DNA of 64,000 nt from Symbiodinium natans (GCA_905221605.1 CAJNDS010000458.1:772136-836135); one strand, 5' to 3'; numbered from the stretch's first letter, positions 28,989-41,300 are shown. Numbers and translations: made by a program. The notes: generated by a model from the sequence alone, not told the origin.

Positions 28989-31480
28989 CCAAGGCGCTAG
29001 GAACCGGAGCAATGTGACGACTTAGGAATGCTTGGCACTTGGGAATTTCGGGGTTTGGGGCTTGGGGTTAGGGTTCTATCTTTGGGCACTGTAGCTTGGG
29101 ATGTTCCCCCTTATGCTAATAGTCCTGAATAGGGGTTAAAAGTACGGGGCACTATAATTCCTATTAAGAACTGTTAGTATAAGCGGGGAACATCCCCACC
29201 TTCCAAGGAAACAGCTTGAAACACAATTTTTGCTAGGGTTCCAAGTTCAGGATAGATGAGGGGTGTCTTTTTGGGCTGAGGGTTTGTCATGTGGGATTTT
29301 CCTAAATCTAAAACCCTAAACCCTAAACCCTAAACCCTAAACTCAAGGCCTAGGCCGCCCCCCTACAGTTGGGGGGCGGCGCCTAAGCCCCTCGACCTCG
29401 ACGCAAGCCGACCCAGGTCGTTCGCCCGCCTCCCACAGCTGGGAGGTCGGTAGCACCCACGATGGGCCGGTACCGGAGCACGTTCTCCTCGGCACCGCTT
29501 TTCTGGCCCCCTAACCCCCTGCCCCCATCCCGGCCTGACCCCTTGCCGCCCACCTGGCCGCCCCCCTTACCCCCTCTCGGCCCTGACCACACGCCGGCCG
29601 GGGCCTCTTTATTACCTTCGAGACCTTGCTGGCACCCTTGACTCTCGGATTCAGCCAACATCATGAAACTGACTAAGTTTTGAAAAGTGGACTGTTGTCT
29701 GAGTTTAGGCCTAAACCCTAAAAGGAATAGGTTTGGGTGGCTTTGCCGCCTTGGACGGCGTGGGGTGGGAGAAAAGTGTTAGATGGCCCTCCACAATCGG
29801 GTCAAAGCTGCTCTTCGGCATCTCACGAAGCTTTCGAGCTTATTCCTAAACCTAGCCTTCACAGCATCTACGCCCTATAAACCCTAAACCCTAAACCTTA
29901 AACCCTAAACCCTGAACCCTGAACCCTAAACCTTAAACCCGAAACCCTAAACCCTAAACCCTAAACCCTAAACCCTAAACCCTAAACCCTAAAACCCTAA
30001 AACCCTAAACCCTAAAACCCTAAACCCTATACCCTAAGTGGTGGCCAGGGCCGGTTGAACAGTGGAAACTCTAAACCCTATAAACCCTAAACCCTATGAG
30101 CACTAAAACCGTATAAACACTAAGCCCTAAACGCTGAAAAAAACCCAAATCCTAGCTAGCGCCTTTTGCTTTTGGGTTTAGGGTTTAGGGTTTAGGGTTT
30201 AGGGTGTAGGGTGTAGGGTGTAGGGTGTATAGGGTGTAGGGTTTAGGCTTAGCAGGAACTTCCGGTCTCAACCTTGCACGCCCTACATCTCGTAAACCCT
30301 ACAGCCGTAAAACCCAGGCCCTTCTCCCTTCGGTTGAGGCTGCAGAAAGGGTACCCTTTTTCGTTCTCCTAGGTGACTCATAGAACATTACGCCTATGCC
30401 CTACGCCCTGAACCCGAAACCCCACAACCCTAAACCAAAGAACAGAGTGCAGGGAATAAGGCTTGTTAGGGTTTCAGGTTTAGGGTTTAGGGTTTAGGAT
30501 TGAGGGTTTTGGGTTTAGGGTACTGGTTTAGGGTTTAGGGTTTAGGGTTTAGGGTTTAGGGTTTAGGGTTTAGGGTTTAGGGTTTAGGGTTTTAGTGTTT
30601 AGGCATCCTAAGCCCCTACCGAAGCTCCCGACACTTCCGCTGCAGGCAGCCGAAGTTTGCGAGCGCTTCGCGTGGCTCGGAGCTGTGTGAGGGCTGCACC
30701 TCCCGCTAGTACGAGTACCCACACTCTTGAAAGAAAGAGGGTTTAGGGGTTCAGGGTTTAGGGTTTAGGGTTTGGGGTTTGGGGTTTAGGGATTAAGGCT
30801 TCTTAGTAGCTGAGTGAGCACACTTTACACTTTTTGGGATACTCGAATCTTCTTTAGAACTGAAAGTGTACACGTTTCGGGGCCTTATGAACTCAGCAAC
30901 TAAGGTTTAATGAGGGCTTAGCAGTATACCATCGCAATACTAACAACGGATGAGTAGCATACAAAGCACAATCCAATAGTAAAAGAACATTAGCAATAAC
31001 AACGACAGCAACATTAATTACAACAGCAACACTGATAATGACAGTCATAACAACACGAAGAACGGCAAAATACATTCTAACAACAACAATAAGAACAACA
31101 GTAATAATAACAGCAATAATAAGATCAATACCACCAATAGTGATGCTAGTAATCATAATCATGCTATTACTAACAATAAGCATATGTATAAGAATACTAA
31201 TACCGTCTTTCGATTGAAAAGTTTGGTGTTCAGGGACGGGATGGCTGTAGAGCTTCACGTCTTTGTGAGTTGTATTGTAGCCAAGAGATGAGCTTGAAAT
31301 TCTTGTGGTTTAGGGTTTAGGTTTTGGGGTTTAAGGTTTGGGGTTTGGGGTTTAGGGTTTAGGGTTTAGGGACCCTAGACCCCAAAGCTCCAAACCCCTA
31401 CCCCCCCCCCCCCCTCCCAGGCAGAGCACCTATCCGGCCATCCGGGGGTTCCGCCAGGGGCGCGTGATGACCTTCAACAG
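25980..31480 (+). CDS. Thioredoxin-fold (PDI-like) protein, dispersed exons
   Basis: Three exons carry thioredoxin hallmarks. 25980-26087 reads EAVVYFHLPSCQPCRETLPA with a CxxC (CQPC) active-site motif. 30646-30671 reads AAEVCERFA. 31421-31480 reads QSTYPAIRGFRQGRVMTFN, including the conserved cis-Pro neighbourhood (TYPAI). The last two join exactly in frame across a GT-AG intron (30672-31420). In this fold the CxxC exon lies N-terminal to the VCERF..YP part, matching the order here. Exon-like pieces between (27961-28045; 28198-28261, ALDCVAHSPKVFPDEKVAAL) may fill the gap, but I cannot prove their junctions. The expected role is disulfide exchange, and localisation is unknown because the N-terminus is not identified. 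Confidence 0.45.
28947..28982 (+). repeat. Poly-G tract of about 34
   Basis: Unbroken G run. Confidence 0.95.
29095..29198 (+). mobile_element. Family 4 TIR element nested in a family 9 element
   Basis: CTTGGGATGTTCCCCCTTAT and GGGGAACATCCCC ends. It interrupts family 9 sequence, whose left part (CTTGGGAATTTC, about 29038) and right part (TTGCTAGGGTTCCAAGTTC, ending about 29255) lie outside it. Confidence 0.6.
29345..29700. other. GC-rich stretch with C-rich hairpin; coding rejected
   Basis: A strong inverted repeat (CGCCCCCC..TTGGGGGGCG) at 29355-29378 is followed by about 280 bp of GC-rich DNA. A 93-codon minus-strand frame here is Gly/Arg-rich and low complexity, so I do not call it a gene. 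Confidence 0.4.
29880..30030 (-). repeat. (CCCTAAA)n array with CCCTGAA, CCTTAAA and CCCTAAAA variants
   Basis: About 20 mixed units, older-looking than the pure arrays. Confidence 0.85.
30802..30904 (+). mobile_element. Family 1 TIR element
   Basis: CTTAGTAGCTGAGTGAGCAC at the left and ACTCAGCAACTAAG at the right. The flanks are GCTT and GTTT, an imperfect duplication. It lies inside the proposed GT-AG intron of the thioredoxin-like gene. Confidence 0.65.
30905..31220. repeat. AT-rich (AAC/AAT)n trinucleotide-like tract
   Basis: About 300 bp of AACAACAATAA-type low-complexity DNA with no G-rich telomere unit. A similar tract lies at 33830-33985. The long minus-strand frame (30893-31258) is a product of this composition. 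Confidence 0.7.
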
Positions 31481-31827
31481 GCGCCACACGGGAGCGAGGG
31501 GTTTCGTTACGGCCCTTCCTCTAACGCTTCTGGGGGGGGGTTTCGAGTTTAGGGTTTAGGGTAGGGTTTCGGGTTTAGGGCTTCGGGTTTCGGATTTAGG
31601 GTTTGGGGCTTAGGGTCGGGGAGAGTCGTCTCTACTTTTGCTTCCGCATAGGCTTCTCTTCAGGGGGTCTAAACTAGCAATCCCTAAACCACATGGCCGT
31701 GTGTCAGTCCTATTCCTACATGTGCCAACTGCTGCTGAACTCCGAAAACGCTAGGCTAAACCCCTAATCCCTAAACCCTAAACCCTAAGCCCTAAACCCT
31801 AACCCTAAGCACTAAACCCTTCACATC

Positions 31828-31872
31828 CTCAATGCCCGCATCCTCGCCCCAGAGCTGACAGATTGGACCATC
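31828..31872 (+). CDS. Short exon-like island
   Basis: LNARILAPELTDWTI, open and well formed, between C-strand telomere-like tracts. It may belong to the gene before it, but no junction is proven. Confidence 0.3.
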
Positions 31873-32600
31873 CTAAGCCCAAAGTTGCCCACTCCACACC
31901 CCAAAAATTCTGAAACCCTAAACCGCAACCACGCTAAGACCTTACAGGCCACCCCAAACTCCCGAGTTAAAACGCCCTAAATCCTAAACCCTAAACCCTA
32001 AGCCCTAAGCCCCAAGCCCTAAGCCCTAAGCCCTAAGCCCTAAACCCTAAACCCTAAACCCTAAACCCAAACTCCCGCATTAACACGCAAAGCCTTCTTT
32101 CTTGCTGTCCCTTAGGCCACGGGAACCCGAGGTGACTCTCGGGCTGCAAGCCGCAACTTGAAAATGGGTTTGGGCGGGGGGGGGGGGTAGAGTTTAGAGT
32201 TTAGGGTTTAGGGTTTGGGGTTTAGGGTTTAGGGTTTTGGGGTTTGGGGTTGGGGTTCAGGGTGTCTGGTTCGGGGCCTTCTTTGGGGGGGTTTTGGGAG
32301 AATTGTGGGATTTGTAGGTTTAGGGTTGCGGGATGGGGTTTATAGGACTTGGGGTAGGTGTAGGGAGCTCTGGGACCCTATCAGTTTTCGTACAACAAGT
32401 AATGCCCCCCCCCCCCCATCAAAAGAAAAGGACCCTGACCCTAAGCCGTTTAACCCTAAACCCTATACTCTAAACCCCAAACCCTAAACCCCCAAACCCC
32501 AAACCCTAAACCCTAATCCCTAAGCCTTACGCCCTACGCCCTACGCCCTACGCCCAATTGTCGCTCACCTCACGTCCGAAGACGGCCTTTCATGATGTCA

Positions 32601-32700
32601 CCCAGAGGGTCCATGTGGAATTAGGTATGCCCAAAATCATGCTACATAGGGTTTGGGGGGTAGCTATTTCCATAAAGGTACTACAAATGGACCCTCTGGG
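32601..32700 (+). mobile_element. Family 3 TIR element (CCCAGAGGGTCC ends)
   Basis: Perfect 12-bp ends CCCAGAGGGTCC/GGACCCTCTGGG, with inner homology to 49270-49380 and 59211-59316. TCA lies on both sides. Confidence 0.75.
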
Positions 32701-33142
32701 TCATGTAGAGCTCTAGACTATGGACCCCTTGAAGTACGTCCCAACAATAGGACTACCCTTTAGCGCTAACCTCAAATACTCTCATCCTGATTGAAGGACC
32801 CCCCCCGCTGGCCGTACCTTCTGCTTGGTTTAGGGCTTTCAGGGAGGGGGGGGGGGGGGTGTAGGGTTTAGGGTTTAGGGTTGTCTTCGCCTACACTCTG
32901 AATCTTTGCTGGACACGAACAGAAGTCCCGCAGACAGCTAGACGAAGCCGTGAGCAAGACAATTCGATGTACATCCCCCAAGCCCTACAACTCCTAAACC
33001 CTAACCTTAAACCCTAAACCCTAAGCCCTAAACCCTAAACCCTAAACCCTAAACTCTCAGGATCGCCTGGTGGATGACACGGCTCGCACGCCCGTCCTTC
33101 TTCCTCCTAGAATCGCCCGAGCACCTTGGACTTGTTGCGGGT

Positions 33143-33222
33143 TAGGGTTTAGGGTTTAGGGTTTAGGGTTTAGGGTTTAGGGTTTAGGGTTTAGGGTTTA
33201 GGATTTCGGGTTTAGGGTTTAG
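33143..33222 (+). repeat. (TTTAGGG)n array
   Basis: About 11 units with a TTTAGGA and a TTTCGGG variant at the right. Confidence 0.9.
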
Positions 33223-33369
33223 GGCTTGGGCCGAAAGGCCTAGTGGTTGAGTCTTGAGGTTTGATGGGTTAGGGCTTAGGGCTGGTTGGGGGTTGAGGGT
33301 TTAGGGCTCATTCTTGCGAGCGTGCCCACATTACTACACAACCCCCCCCTCCCCACGTAAAGATGTGTG

Positions 33370-33420
33370 TTCTAATATATATATATATATATAAACAAAT
33401 ATATATATATATATATGCAT
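33370..33420. repeat. (AT)n microsatellite
   Basis: Two AT runs interrupted by AAACAA. Similar runs lie at 36326-36353 and 44134-44152. Confidence 0.9.
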
Positions 33421-34300
33421 ACTTGTATACATTTCAACCTAAACCCAAAAGCCTGAAGCCCCAATCTTTGTTCAGCTCTCGAAGGCACTGGAAGAACACC
33501 AAGTTCCAGAGGTTGCAGTTGTGAAGTGTTTGGGGGCGGGGGGAGGCTTAGGGGCTAGGGTTTAGGGTTTAGGAGTTTAGGGGATTTAGGGGGTTTCCGG
33601 GTTTAGGGGTGTAGCTGGTAGGGCGCAAAGGGTTGGGTGGTTTGGGGCTTCTCGGGTTTAGGGGGACTTGTTGGGGATTAGGGCTGAGGTTTGAGGATTG
33701 AAGCCCCAACCCCTAAACCCCTAAACCTTAATCCCTAAACCCCACACCCTGGGCTGTTGGGCCTCTCGCTGAGCAGAGGTTTTTGTCTCATGGCTTTGGA
33801 GGATGACAGTATGAGAATATCTAAAATGTATCAATATGTATATATATAGACAGTTAGTAATACAATAGTACAATGATGTTATACAATGACAAGAATAGCA
33901 ACAATAACAACAAAGTCTTCATAGCAACACTAGACTTAAACACATAGTAACAATAAGAAGAACAACAAGAATATTGAACGTAGGGGGGGGGTCTCTAGTT
34001 TGTAATCTGTGTGGCTCCCTAGGTGCCTGCTTCCCCAAGCGTACTCGGGCTTGAGGGTTGGGAAGGGGGGCAAGCGAGTGTTAGGTGGGGATTACTTGAA
34101 GGCTCGAGGTTGCGTGGGCGGCCGAAGTTCCCCGAAGCATCCACGAACCGTCCCAGGCACTTGGTGAGCCCCACCCTAAGCCCTAAACCCTAAACCCTGA
34201 ACCCTGAACCCTGAACCCTGAACCCAAAAAAACTATGCGATGTAGCGGCAAGTTGGGGGCTTTGAGTGGGGGCTTCATAAGGAGGCTTCTGGGCTGCTCT
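33421..34300. other. No supported gene; AT-rich tract and exon scraps
   Basis: An AAC/AAT-rich tract at 33830-33985, TTTAGGG-related fragments at 33555-33610 and a scrap near 34121 (AEVPRSIHEPSQALGEP). Confidence 0.4.
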
Positions 34301-34301
34301 T

Positions 34302-34373
34302 TCAACCCTAAACCCTAAACCCTAAACCCTAAACCCTAAACCCTAAACCCTAAACCCTAAACCCTAAACCCTG
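34302..34373 (-). repeat. (CCCTAAA)n array
   Basis: About 10 units just before an exon that starts after CTTTCAG. Confidence 0.9.
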
Positions 34374-34392
34374 AACCCGAAACCCTGTCTTT

Positions 34393-36315
34393 CAGTCCAA
34401 GAAAACCCCCTCCTGGAGGGTCCCGAGCTTCTTGCTGCTCCTCTCGGAGTCCGCGGAACAGGAGTCCGTGCGGCTCTGGGAGGACTCCCGGAGTGGCAAT
34501 GTTTAGGGTTTAGGGTTTAGGGTTTTGGGTTTTGGGTTTAGGGTTTAGGGCTTAGGGTTTAGGGTTTAGGGTTTAGGGTTTAGGGTTAGGGCTTAGGGCT
34601 TAGGGCCTAGGGCTTAGGGCTTAGGGTTTAGGGGTATGGCGCGGTTGAGGGTCTTTTTTCGGGTTCGTTGCAAGTTTCTTTCGGCAGTTGGGAGCTTTTT
34701 GGTTTTTTAAGGGTTGTTTGAGGTTTTGTTCGTTTTTGTTTTTTGTGTTTAGGGTTTGAGGGTTTTGTTTTTTTTTGGGGGGGGAGAGTTTAGAGGCTCT
34801 AGGGGTTTAGGCAGATTGCCGGAACCCAAGTGAGTCCGATGCATTTGGAAGTGTGGTCTTTTTCTGTCCTAAGCCCTAAACCCTGAATCGGTGTAGAGAT
34901 TTGTGGGGGGTTGTAGGCTTCTAGGTCTAAGCTTCATGGAAGGACTTACTTTGGGTTTGGGTTCCTGATCCCTACAATATTAAGGGGTATTGAAGGGGTG
35001 CCCTAGGGCCCATACTAAGGGACCGAGTGGATGGATGGAGGATTTGTTCAAAGGACGAGTCCATCGGCCGCAAGGCCGAACCACCTGAGGATGCCCAGGC
35101 GGTGGCATTGGCCAGAGATGGCTTGAAGCCTCTTCGCGGAACGGAGGCCTTTGATACAACATCAGAGCTGGACCTACTGGAGTGGGAATCCAACACTTGC
35201 CCGAGCTTGGGTTACAAGTACGGGAGCAAGAAAGGAGATCCTGGTGTCTTCGCCGCGGCGAAAGCCACGACGAATGCGATTCTTATGCAGTACATCGAAG
35301 CTAGCAACAAGCGAGACTTCCTTCGCAGAAGAGTCACTCCGGATATCGTATACAGCAGGACGCAAATGTCCCAGCTGAGCAACCCGAAGGTACGAGCAGT
35401 ACACGGTCGTTGTTTTCATCTCTTCGGGGGGTTTGCCTTTTTGGGGGTTGGTTTTTGGGGGTTGGGAGGGGGGGGCTGCATCGGTCTCTTTCGGTCTGTT
35501 CCAGGGTTGTGGTTTCGGGGCTGCTTGTCGGCTTCTTGTCGGGGTTGGTGTAGGGTTTGCAGGGCAGCCGCGTTCCGGAGGCCCAGGGTTTTTCTCCCAC
35601 ACGTGGTTTTTCCCTGGCCTGGTGCTTGGCTCAAGTCTAGCAGAGCAAGTTCAACTGGGACCATGCTAAGGGCCCTACAAACCCCATATAAAACCTATAC
35701 ACTATCCTAAGAGTAGCGCTGCACTTTGAGGAGCTTGCCATAGACAGCATCGAGCGGCTCAACTTTTACCTGGCCGTGCATTCACAAGGCCGTTTTGGAG
35801 GGCTTAGGGTTTAGGGCTTAGGTCTTCGGGCTTAGGGTTTAGGGTTTCGGGTTTAGGGATTAGGGTCTAGGGTCTAGGGTTCAGGGTGTAGGGCTGAGGC
35901 AAGCCTTCTTGGAGTTTACACGGGCATTCCTGAACCCACGGGCCTGTCGGATCTGGGTGTGCTGGGGGGTGCTTTGGGGTTTCGGGTTTAAGGGGTTAGG
36001 GTTTAGAGTTTCGGGTCTCCGATCTCCTTGTTTCCTTGTCCGTGTCACACAAAAGGGCCCCAAAGAAAGCCGCCGGCTACCTCCACCTAACCCCACCGAA
36101 GTAGGGCCCTTTTGTCTCTATGACAGTACACCCTGTTTAGTTTATAAGTCCTCTCCCGCTCCAAATCCTAAAACGCCCGCTGTTTTGAAGATTCTCAATG
36201 CCTCCCGAAGCCAGTGGTGGAGGCGTCTGGGATTTCCTGCCGGGAAAGCCGCCCTCCGTCCACATGTCTGGGCACGAGGCGGCGCCCAAAGAACTCCCCG
36301 TTGCGCTGGCTGAGG
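34393..36315 (+). CDS. Multi-exon gene with one long exon, unknown protein
   Basis: Candidate exons: 34393-34499 after a CTTTCAG acceptor (QSKKTPSWRVPSFLLLLSES and on); about 35020-35389, the longest unbroken exon before the RCC1-like gene (CSKDESIGRKAEPPEDAQAV, later ILMQYIEASNKRDFLRRR, SRTQMSQLSNPK); 35717-35802 (ALHFEELAIDSIERLNFYLA, VHSQGRFGG); about 36196-36315 (PPEASGGGVWDFLPGKPPS). The long exon ends at AAG|GTACGAG and continues in frame at GTAG|CGCTG. No domain is recognised. The upstream and downstream pieces are assigned by strand and order only. Confidence 0.5.
34501..34632 (+). repeat. (TTTAGGG)n array with CTTAGGG and TTTTGGG variants
   Basis: About 18 units. CTTAGGG variants cluster at the right end. 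Confidence 0.85.
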
Positions 36316-36323
36316 TTTTTTTC

Positions 36324-36325
<2 letters not shown>

Positions 36326-36354
<29 letters not shown>

Positions 36355-38000
36355 GGTACTTTGCGATCTGATTCCGTTGCTGCTAGAGTCTGTGCTGGAA
36401 GTCCGTGGAGAAGCTACCCTATGCACCTCATATAGCCCCTATACTACTCAAACCCCTAACCCCAGCTAGGTGTGATTCGGCTTGAAGGTTTCTGAGCTGG
36501 CTGCAAGCCAAAAATGCTCGGCTTAGCTCTTGTTTCCTTCGAGCCCGCTGTGGGTTTAGGGTTTTAGAGGGCTTTAGGGATACTAGGGCTTTCAGGGCTT
36601 TTAGGGGTTTTAGGCTTTTTAGGGTTTCAGGGCTGTTGGGCCTGGGGGGGCTTTAGGGCTTTCAACACATGAAGGGCTTGAGCGCCTAGAAGGGTTCAGG
36701 GCTTAGAAGAGTCAAGGGAGTCCTACTTGGACCCCGAAGAATGTGCCCCTAATGAGGTTCCCTTTGTGTATGTACTCCTAATCTGGCCCTTATATTCCCT
36801 TAAGGGGGGGTCCCCAAACCCAAGGGTACAAGCCTTAGGGGTCCAGTGTAAAATCCCTTGAAGGATGCCTCCCCTGAACTTCTTACCCCCCCAAAACCCT
36901 TCTAAACTCACCCTAAGCTCGAAGCCCTACACTACACCCAAAACCCCAAACCCCTTTAAAACCCCCCACCCTCAACCCCAAAACCCTGAGCCCTAAGCCC
37001 TGAGCCCCAGACCAGCTCAAATCCAACCTAAACCACAGGACCTTGGTCTGGATGCCCTCCCCTTCCATTGGGTGCGTGACAAGGACACTCGGAAAGGGGG
37101 GGGGGGGGGGGACTTGGGCTCGGAGGTTTAGGGTTGAGGGTTGAGGGTTAGGGTTGAGGGTGTAGGCGTTAAGCCCGAAAGCCCTAAAAACCCTGCCAAA
37201 CCTCAACCCAAAGCCTTAAACCCCGGTTCAGGCAGTGTTGAAGGGTTGAAGGTTTGGGCGCTTTAGGGGTTTGGGGTTTGGTGTTTCTCTTGTAACCTGA
37301 AAACGCTGAACCCAATTAGGTTCGATGGTTCTGGTGGCTTCTAGGATCATATTGACACCGGGGTTTATATTTCTGTTATTGGTAAGTGTATATAAGGTTC
37401 CTTTGCAATTTTGGTGAGTGTATATATTTGGTGTCCTTGTGGGGGTACAAGAAATATATACCCTACTTCATATGCAGTTCCCTTGTATGGCTTAAGGCAT
37501 ATTTTCCCTTTCAACCCTAGACCCTGCACGCAGAAGAACCTTAAACCCCATCACGAAGCCCTAAACCCTATGATGCCCCAAATAAACCCTCGCCGAACCC
37601 TAAACCCCGTGCCTGTTGAACCCGCAAACTCCCAGACCCTAGGGCCTCGGGGTTGGGACGTATCTAAGAGTAGTTGTATGGGCCCAAAAACTGGTTCCAA
37701 ACCTCAATGAAAGGGTTCTCACGTATGGGCCCTTAATTTGCAACCCTAAACCCTAAACCCTAAACCCTAAACCCTTTTAACATTCTATAAGGGACGACGT
37801 AGCTACCCTAAGAATGGAGTGCTTCGGCTTGTCTCAGAAGAGACCACTTTTTTTCAGGCCCCTATGACATGATGAGGCACTCCACAAGTTCAGGGGTTTG
37901 GGTTTAGGGCTTTAGGGTTTTGGGTTTAGGGTTTAGGGTTTTGGGTTTTGGGTTTTTCGGTTTAGGGTTTCGGGTTTTTCGGTTTGGGGTTTGAGGCTTA
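36326..38000. other. No supported gene; degenerate telomere-like DNA
   Basis: An (AT)n run at 36326-36353, loose TTTAGGG and CCCTAAA fragments, a short C-strand array at 37743-37775 and a G run at 37097-37110. Frames are short and compositional. Confidence 0.45.
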
Positions 38001-38124
38001 GATAGGGTTGCCCATGAGTAAAGAAACCACCCCATCTGCTGCCACACGCCGGCTGAAAAAACAAACAACCTCAGCAACCTGGGCACAGTGCACTTTGCAT
38101 ATCCATTCGTGGGGGGGGGGACAT

Positions 38125-38256
38125 CTTGGTAGCCCAGCGGTACCCTTTACTTTTTTTTTTTTTTTTGGGGGGGGGGGGGGGGGGTTTCTGGGTTCGCTTA
38201 CAAAGCAACCGACAAAAATGGCTGCCCTTACTTGATATTGCTCCTGGGCCACCAAG
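38125..38256 (+). mobile_element. Family 2 TIR element
   Basis: CTTGGTAGCCCAGCGGTACC and CTCCTGGGCCACCAAG are inverted. It has T and G homopolymer runs inside. The 4-bp flanks (ACAT/ACTC) do not match. A possible exon precedes it (38004-38110, MSKETTPSAATRRLKKQTT). Confidence 0.65.
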
Positions 38257-38383
38257 ACTCTTCGGGCAACCATTTGCTGATACCCCGCAAAGCCAGGATG
38301 TCTGTGGCTTGGGGCTTATAGGGTTTAGGGGTTTAGGGGTTTAGGGTTTAGGGTTTAGGGTTTAGGGTTTCAGGGTTTAGGGC

Positions 38384-41300
38384 CTGCTGCCGCCCCAAGA
38401 GGAAGTGATGCAGAACTGGATCGACATAAGCTGCCCGGACGCACGCAGGAATCCTAAAGCTCCTGAAGCTCGACACTCGGGTTTAAGGTTTGGGGTTATG
38501 GGGTTATAGGGGTAGAGGGTTTAGAGGGTTATAGGGTTATGGGGTTATAGGGTTTTAGGGTTTTAGGGTTTAGTTAGGGTTTAATTAGGGTTTAATTTGG
38601 GTTGAATTAGGGTTTAACTAGGGTTTTAGGGTTTTCAGGGCTTTTAGGGTTTTAGGGTTTTAGGGTTTTAGGGTTTTAGGGTTTTAGGGTTTTGGTGCGG
38701 GTGGGTGTGGTTCCAAAGGAGGCTTACGAAGCCCTCAACTTGAGGCCCATCCGAAGGCCCCCGAATTCCTTTACAGGTACATCAGAACCGTGGGGTCAGG
38801 GAAGCATCGTTACCCCCATACCCTAAACCCTAAGCCCTAAACTACCCTAAACTACCCGAAACTACCCTAAACCCTAAACCCGAAACCCGAAACCCATCGT
38901 TCCCCACACTTTGGGGGGTTCTGTCTTTCGGAGCAAGCAAGTCAGATCGCTATGCCTCTTGAAGTGGTTTTGCACGGTTTGCCATCGATAGTGAGTGGTT
39001 AGAAAGGTTTGAGGTTTAGGGTTTAGGGTAGTTTAGGCTTTGGAGTTTGGGGTTCAGGGTTTAGGGTTAGGCTTCGACTCTGCCCAGATGCCTGGCCGCC
39101 GGTGCCGCTGCTAGACTCCCAGAATTGCGAGGAGCTTCTGCGATCAGGCAGGGTTGTGTGCAGGGTTTAGGGTTTAGGGTTTAAGGTTTAGGGTTTTGGG
39201 TTTTGGGTTTTGGGTTTAGGGTTTAGGGTTTAAGGTTTTGGGTTTTGGGTTTTGGGTTTTGGGTTTAGGGTTTTGGGTTTTGGGTTTTGGGTTTAGGGTT
39301 CAGCAGCTCCGGGTCGAGCAATCGCTAGTAGAGCCGCTGTTTCGAGTCTCGAAACAAACCCACCCACCCAGAGATTTTATTTTCATCAGCAAGCCCTGTC
39401 CCCCAACCTCATGTTATTCATTCTGCTCGTATTCGTTCTCTTTCTGCTCGTATTCGTTGTCTTTTTGCATTTAGGGTTTAGGGTTTAGGGCAGAGACTCG
39501 GACCCAGAGTAGGCCCCTATTCCCTTTTTGTAGGGTTAAGGGTTCCCTGAGAAGCCCCTTTAAAGCAAAAAGGGTGCAGAGTTAAGGCACTTAGCTATTG
39601 CATATGAGCTGGTTCCTAAAGTAGAATGAGGATCGCAGCAATTTGCGGTGCATAAGGGTCACATACCCTCATGTTACATGCTAGTTCTGAATAGGGAATC
39701 AGGGAACCCTCGGACGGCGTTGGCCCAAGTCATGGCCCCTTTTGCCACCCTCCGTTCGAAGCTAACTGTGATAGATCCAAGAAAGGGGACCCATGTGATG
39801 TACTTGGTAGCCCAGTTGGGCCCTTCGCCCCTTTCTTGGGGTTCTGGGTTCCCTTATAGGGTAAATGGGCGCCGTTTATTATTATAATACTGTTACCGGG
39901 CTACCAAGTGTATTGCTGCTGCAAAGTCGGATTCTACATGTTAAAGCCCTGAACCCTAAAACCCTGGAGGCTTCGTCCCGGGGACTCTTGGAAGTTCTGC
40001 AAGCAGGGATTCATGATGGACTCATGTGTTTTCCCCTGCTGAAACCCACAATCCTGAACTCCCTTCCCCTAAACCCTAAACCCTAAACCCTAAACCCTAA
40101 ACCCTAAACCCTAAACCCTAAACCCTAAAGGGTTTAGGATCTAGGGTCAGATCCGAAGACCGTCCAGGGCTTGGGATTCAGGGCCCTCGCGCGCTACGAG
40201 CAGGTCTTGCAGTGGTGGTGCTCCGACATGGCCAGGCTTCTGGAAATGAAGGGGTCTAGGGTTTAGGGTTTAGGGTTTTAGGGTTTTAGGGTTTAGGGTT
40301 TAGGGGTTTATGGTTTCGGGGTGGGCTTGAGCCGCTGCATATCTGACCCTAACCTCCGAAGCCCGCAACGCAAACCCTCGCTGCCCTGACCCGTGCAGGT
40401 TCCAGAAAGTAAGACTCCCTATGTCTTGGGCCCCTCGGAAACTTTACAAAAGACAAACATCCTTTTGAGCCTTAAGCTTGCTTACTCGACATGCAGGGTT
40501 TCGGCTTTGGGACTTAGGGCTTTAGACTTTAAATTTTGGCTTAGACGACCTACTAAACTTGTAGGGTTTGGGGTTGAGGCTGAGGGTAAAAGCAGACACT
40601 TATAAGTACAGTTGCAACTGGACAATAAGTACCAATAAGTACCATGAACCTCCAAGTAGGGTTTGGGGTTGAGGGCAGAATAAGCAGACAGCTCAAGGAC
40701 TCAGACGGCGTGGCCGCATTGGCAACGTTCCGCCAGCGCGTGCTCAAGGCTGTCTTCATGCTATTTGGGGATATTCAGCCTATGTTATTCAAGGAGGGAA
40801 CCTAGGGGGGGGTAGTATAGAGGGGGGTCGCGGGGTGGTTTTGGGGGCAGACTGCCGTCAGGCTCCGCTTGTAGAAACTTGCAACCCGACTCCTACAAAA
40901 CCTTTACAACCCTAAGCTTTAGACCCAAAACCCTGACTTGAACCCTAGACCCTAAACCCCGAACCAGGCCATGAGCAACGGCGGCGGGAACCCGAACCAT
41001 GAGTTGCACCTCATCACAGATCATGGCAAGCGCAGTAAGCCTTAAACCCTGAACCCTAAACCATCAATCCTACAAAGCCAGCAGAACTTGAGCAAAGACC
41101 CCTCGCAGCAAATGAAATACGTATAAATTGTGAATATAAAACCTATAGGGTTGAGGGTTGGTGACCACAATGCTTGGTCACTATTGCTATTGCTATTACT
41201 TGTTTTTCAGGGTGGTAGTCCCTGTGAAAGCTCGCCAGACCATACTTGCAACCCAGAACAGGGTTTTGGGTTTTAGGGTTTAGGTTTCAGGGTTTAGGGG

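Noticed and set aside
29383..29664. Minus-strand Gly/Arg-rich frame of 93 codons
   Set aside because: Low-complexity composition, no exon partner and opposite strand to all supported genes.
30893..31258. Minus-strand hydrophobic frame of 121 codons
   Set aside because: Arises from AAC/AAT-type low-complexity DNA inside a proposed intron.
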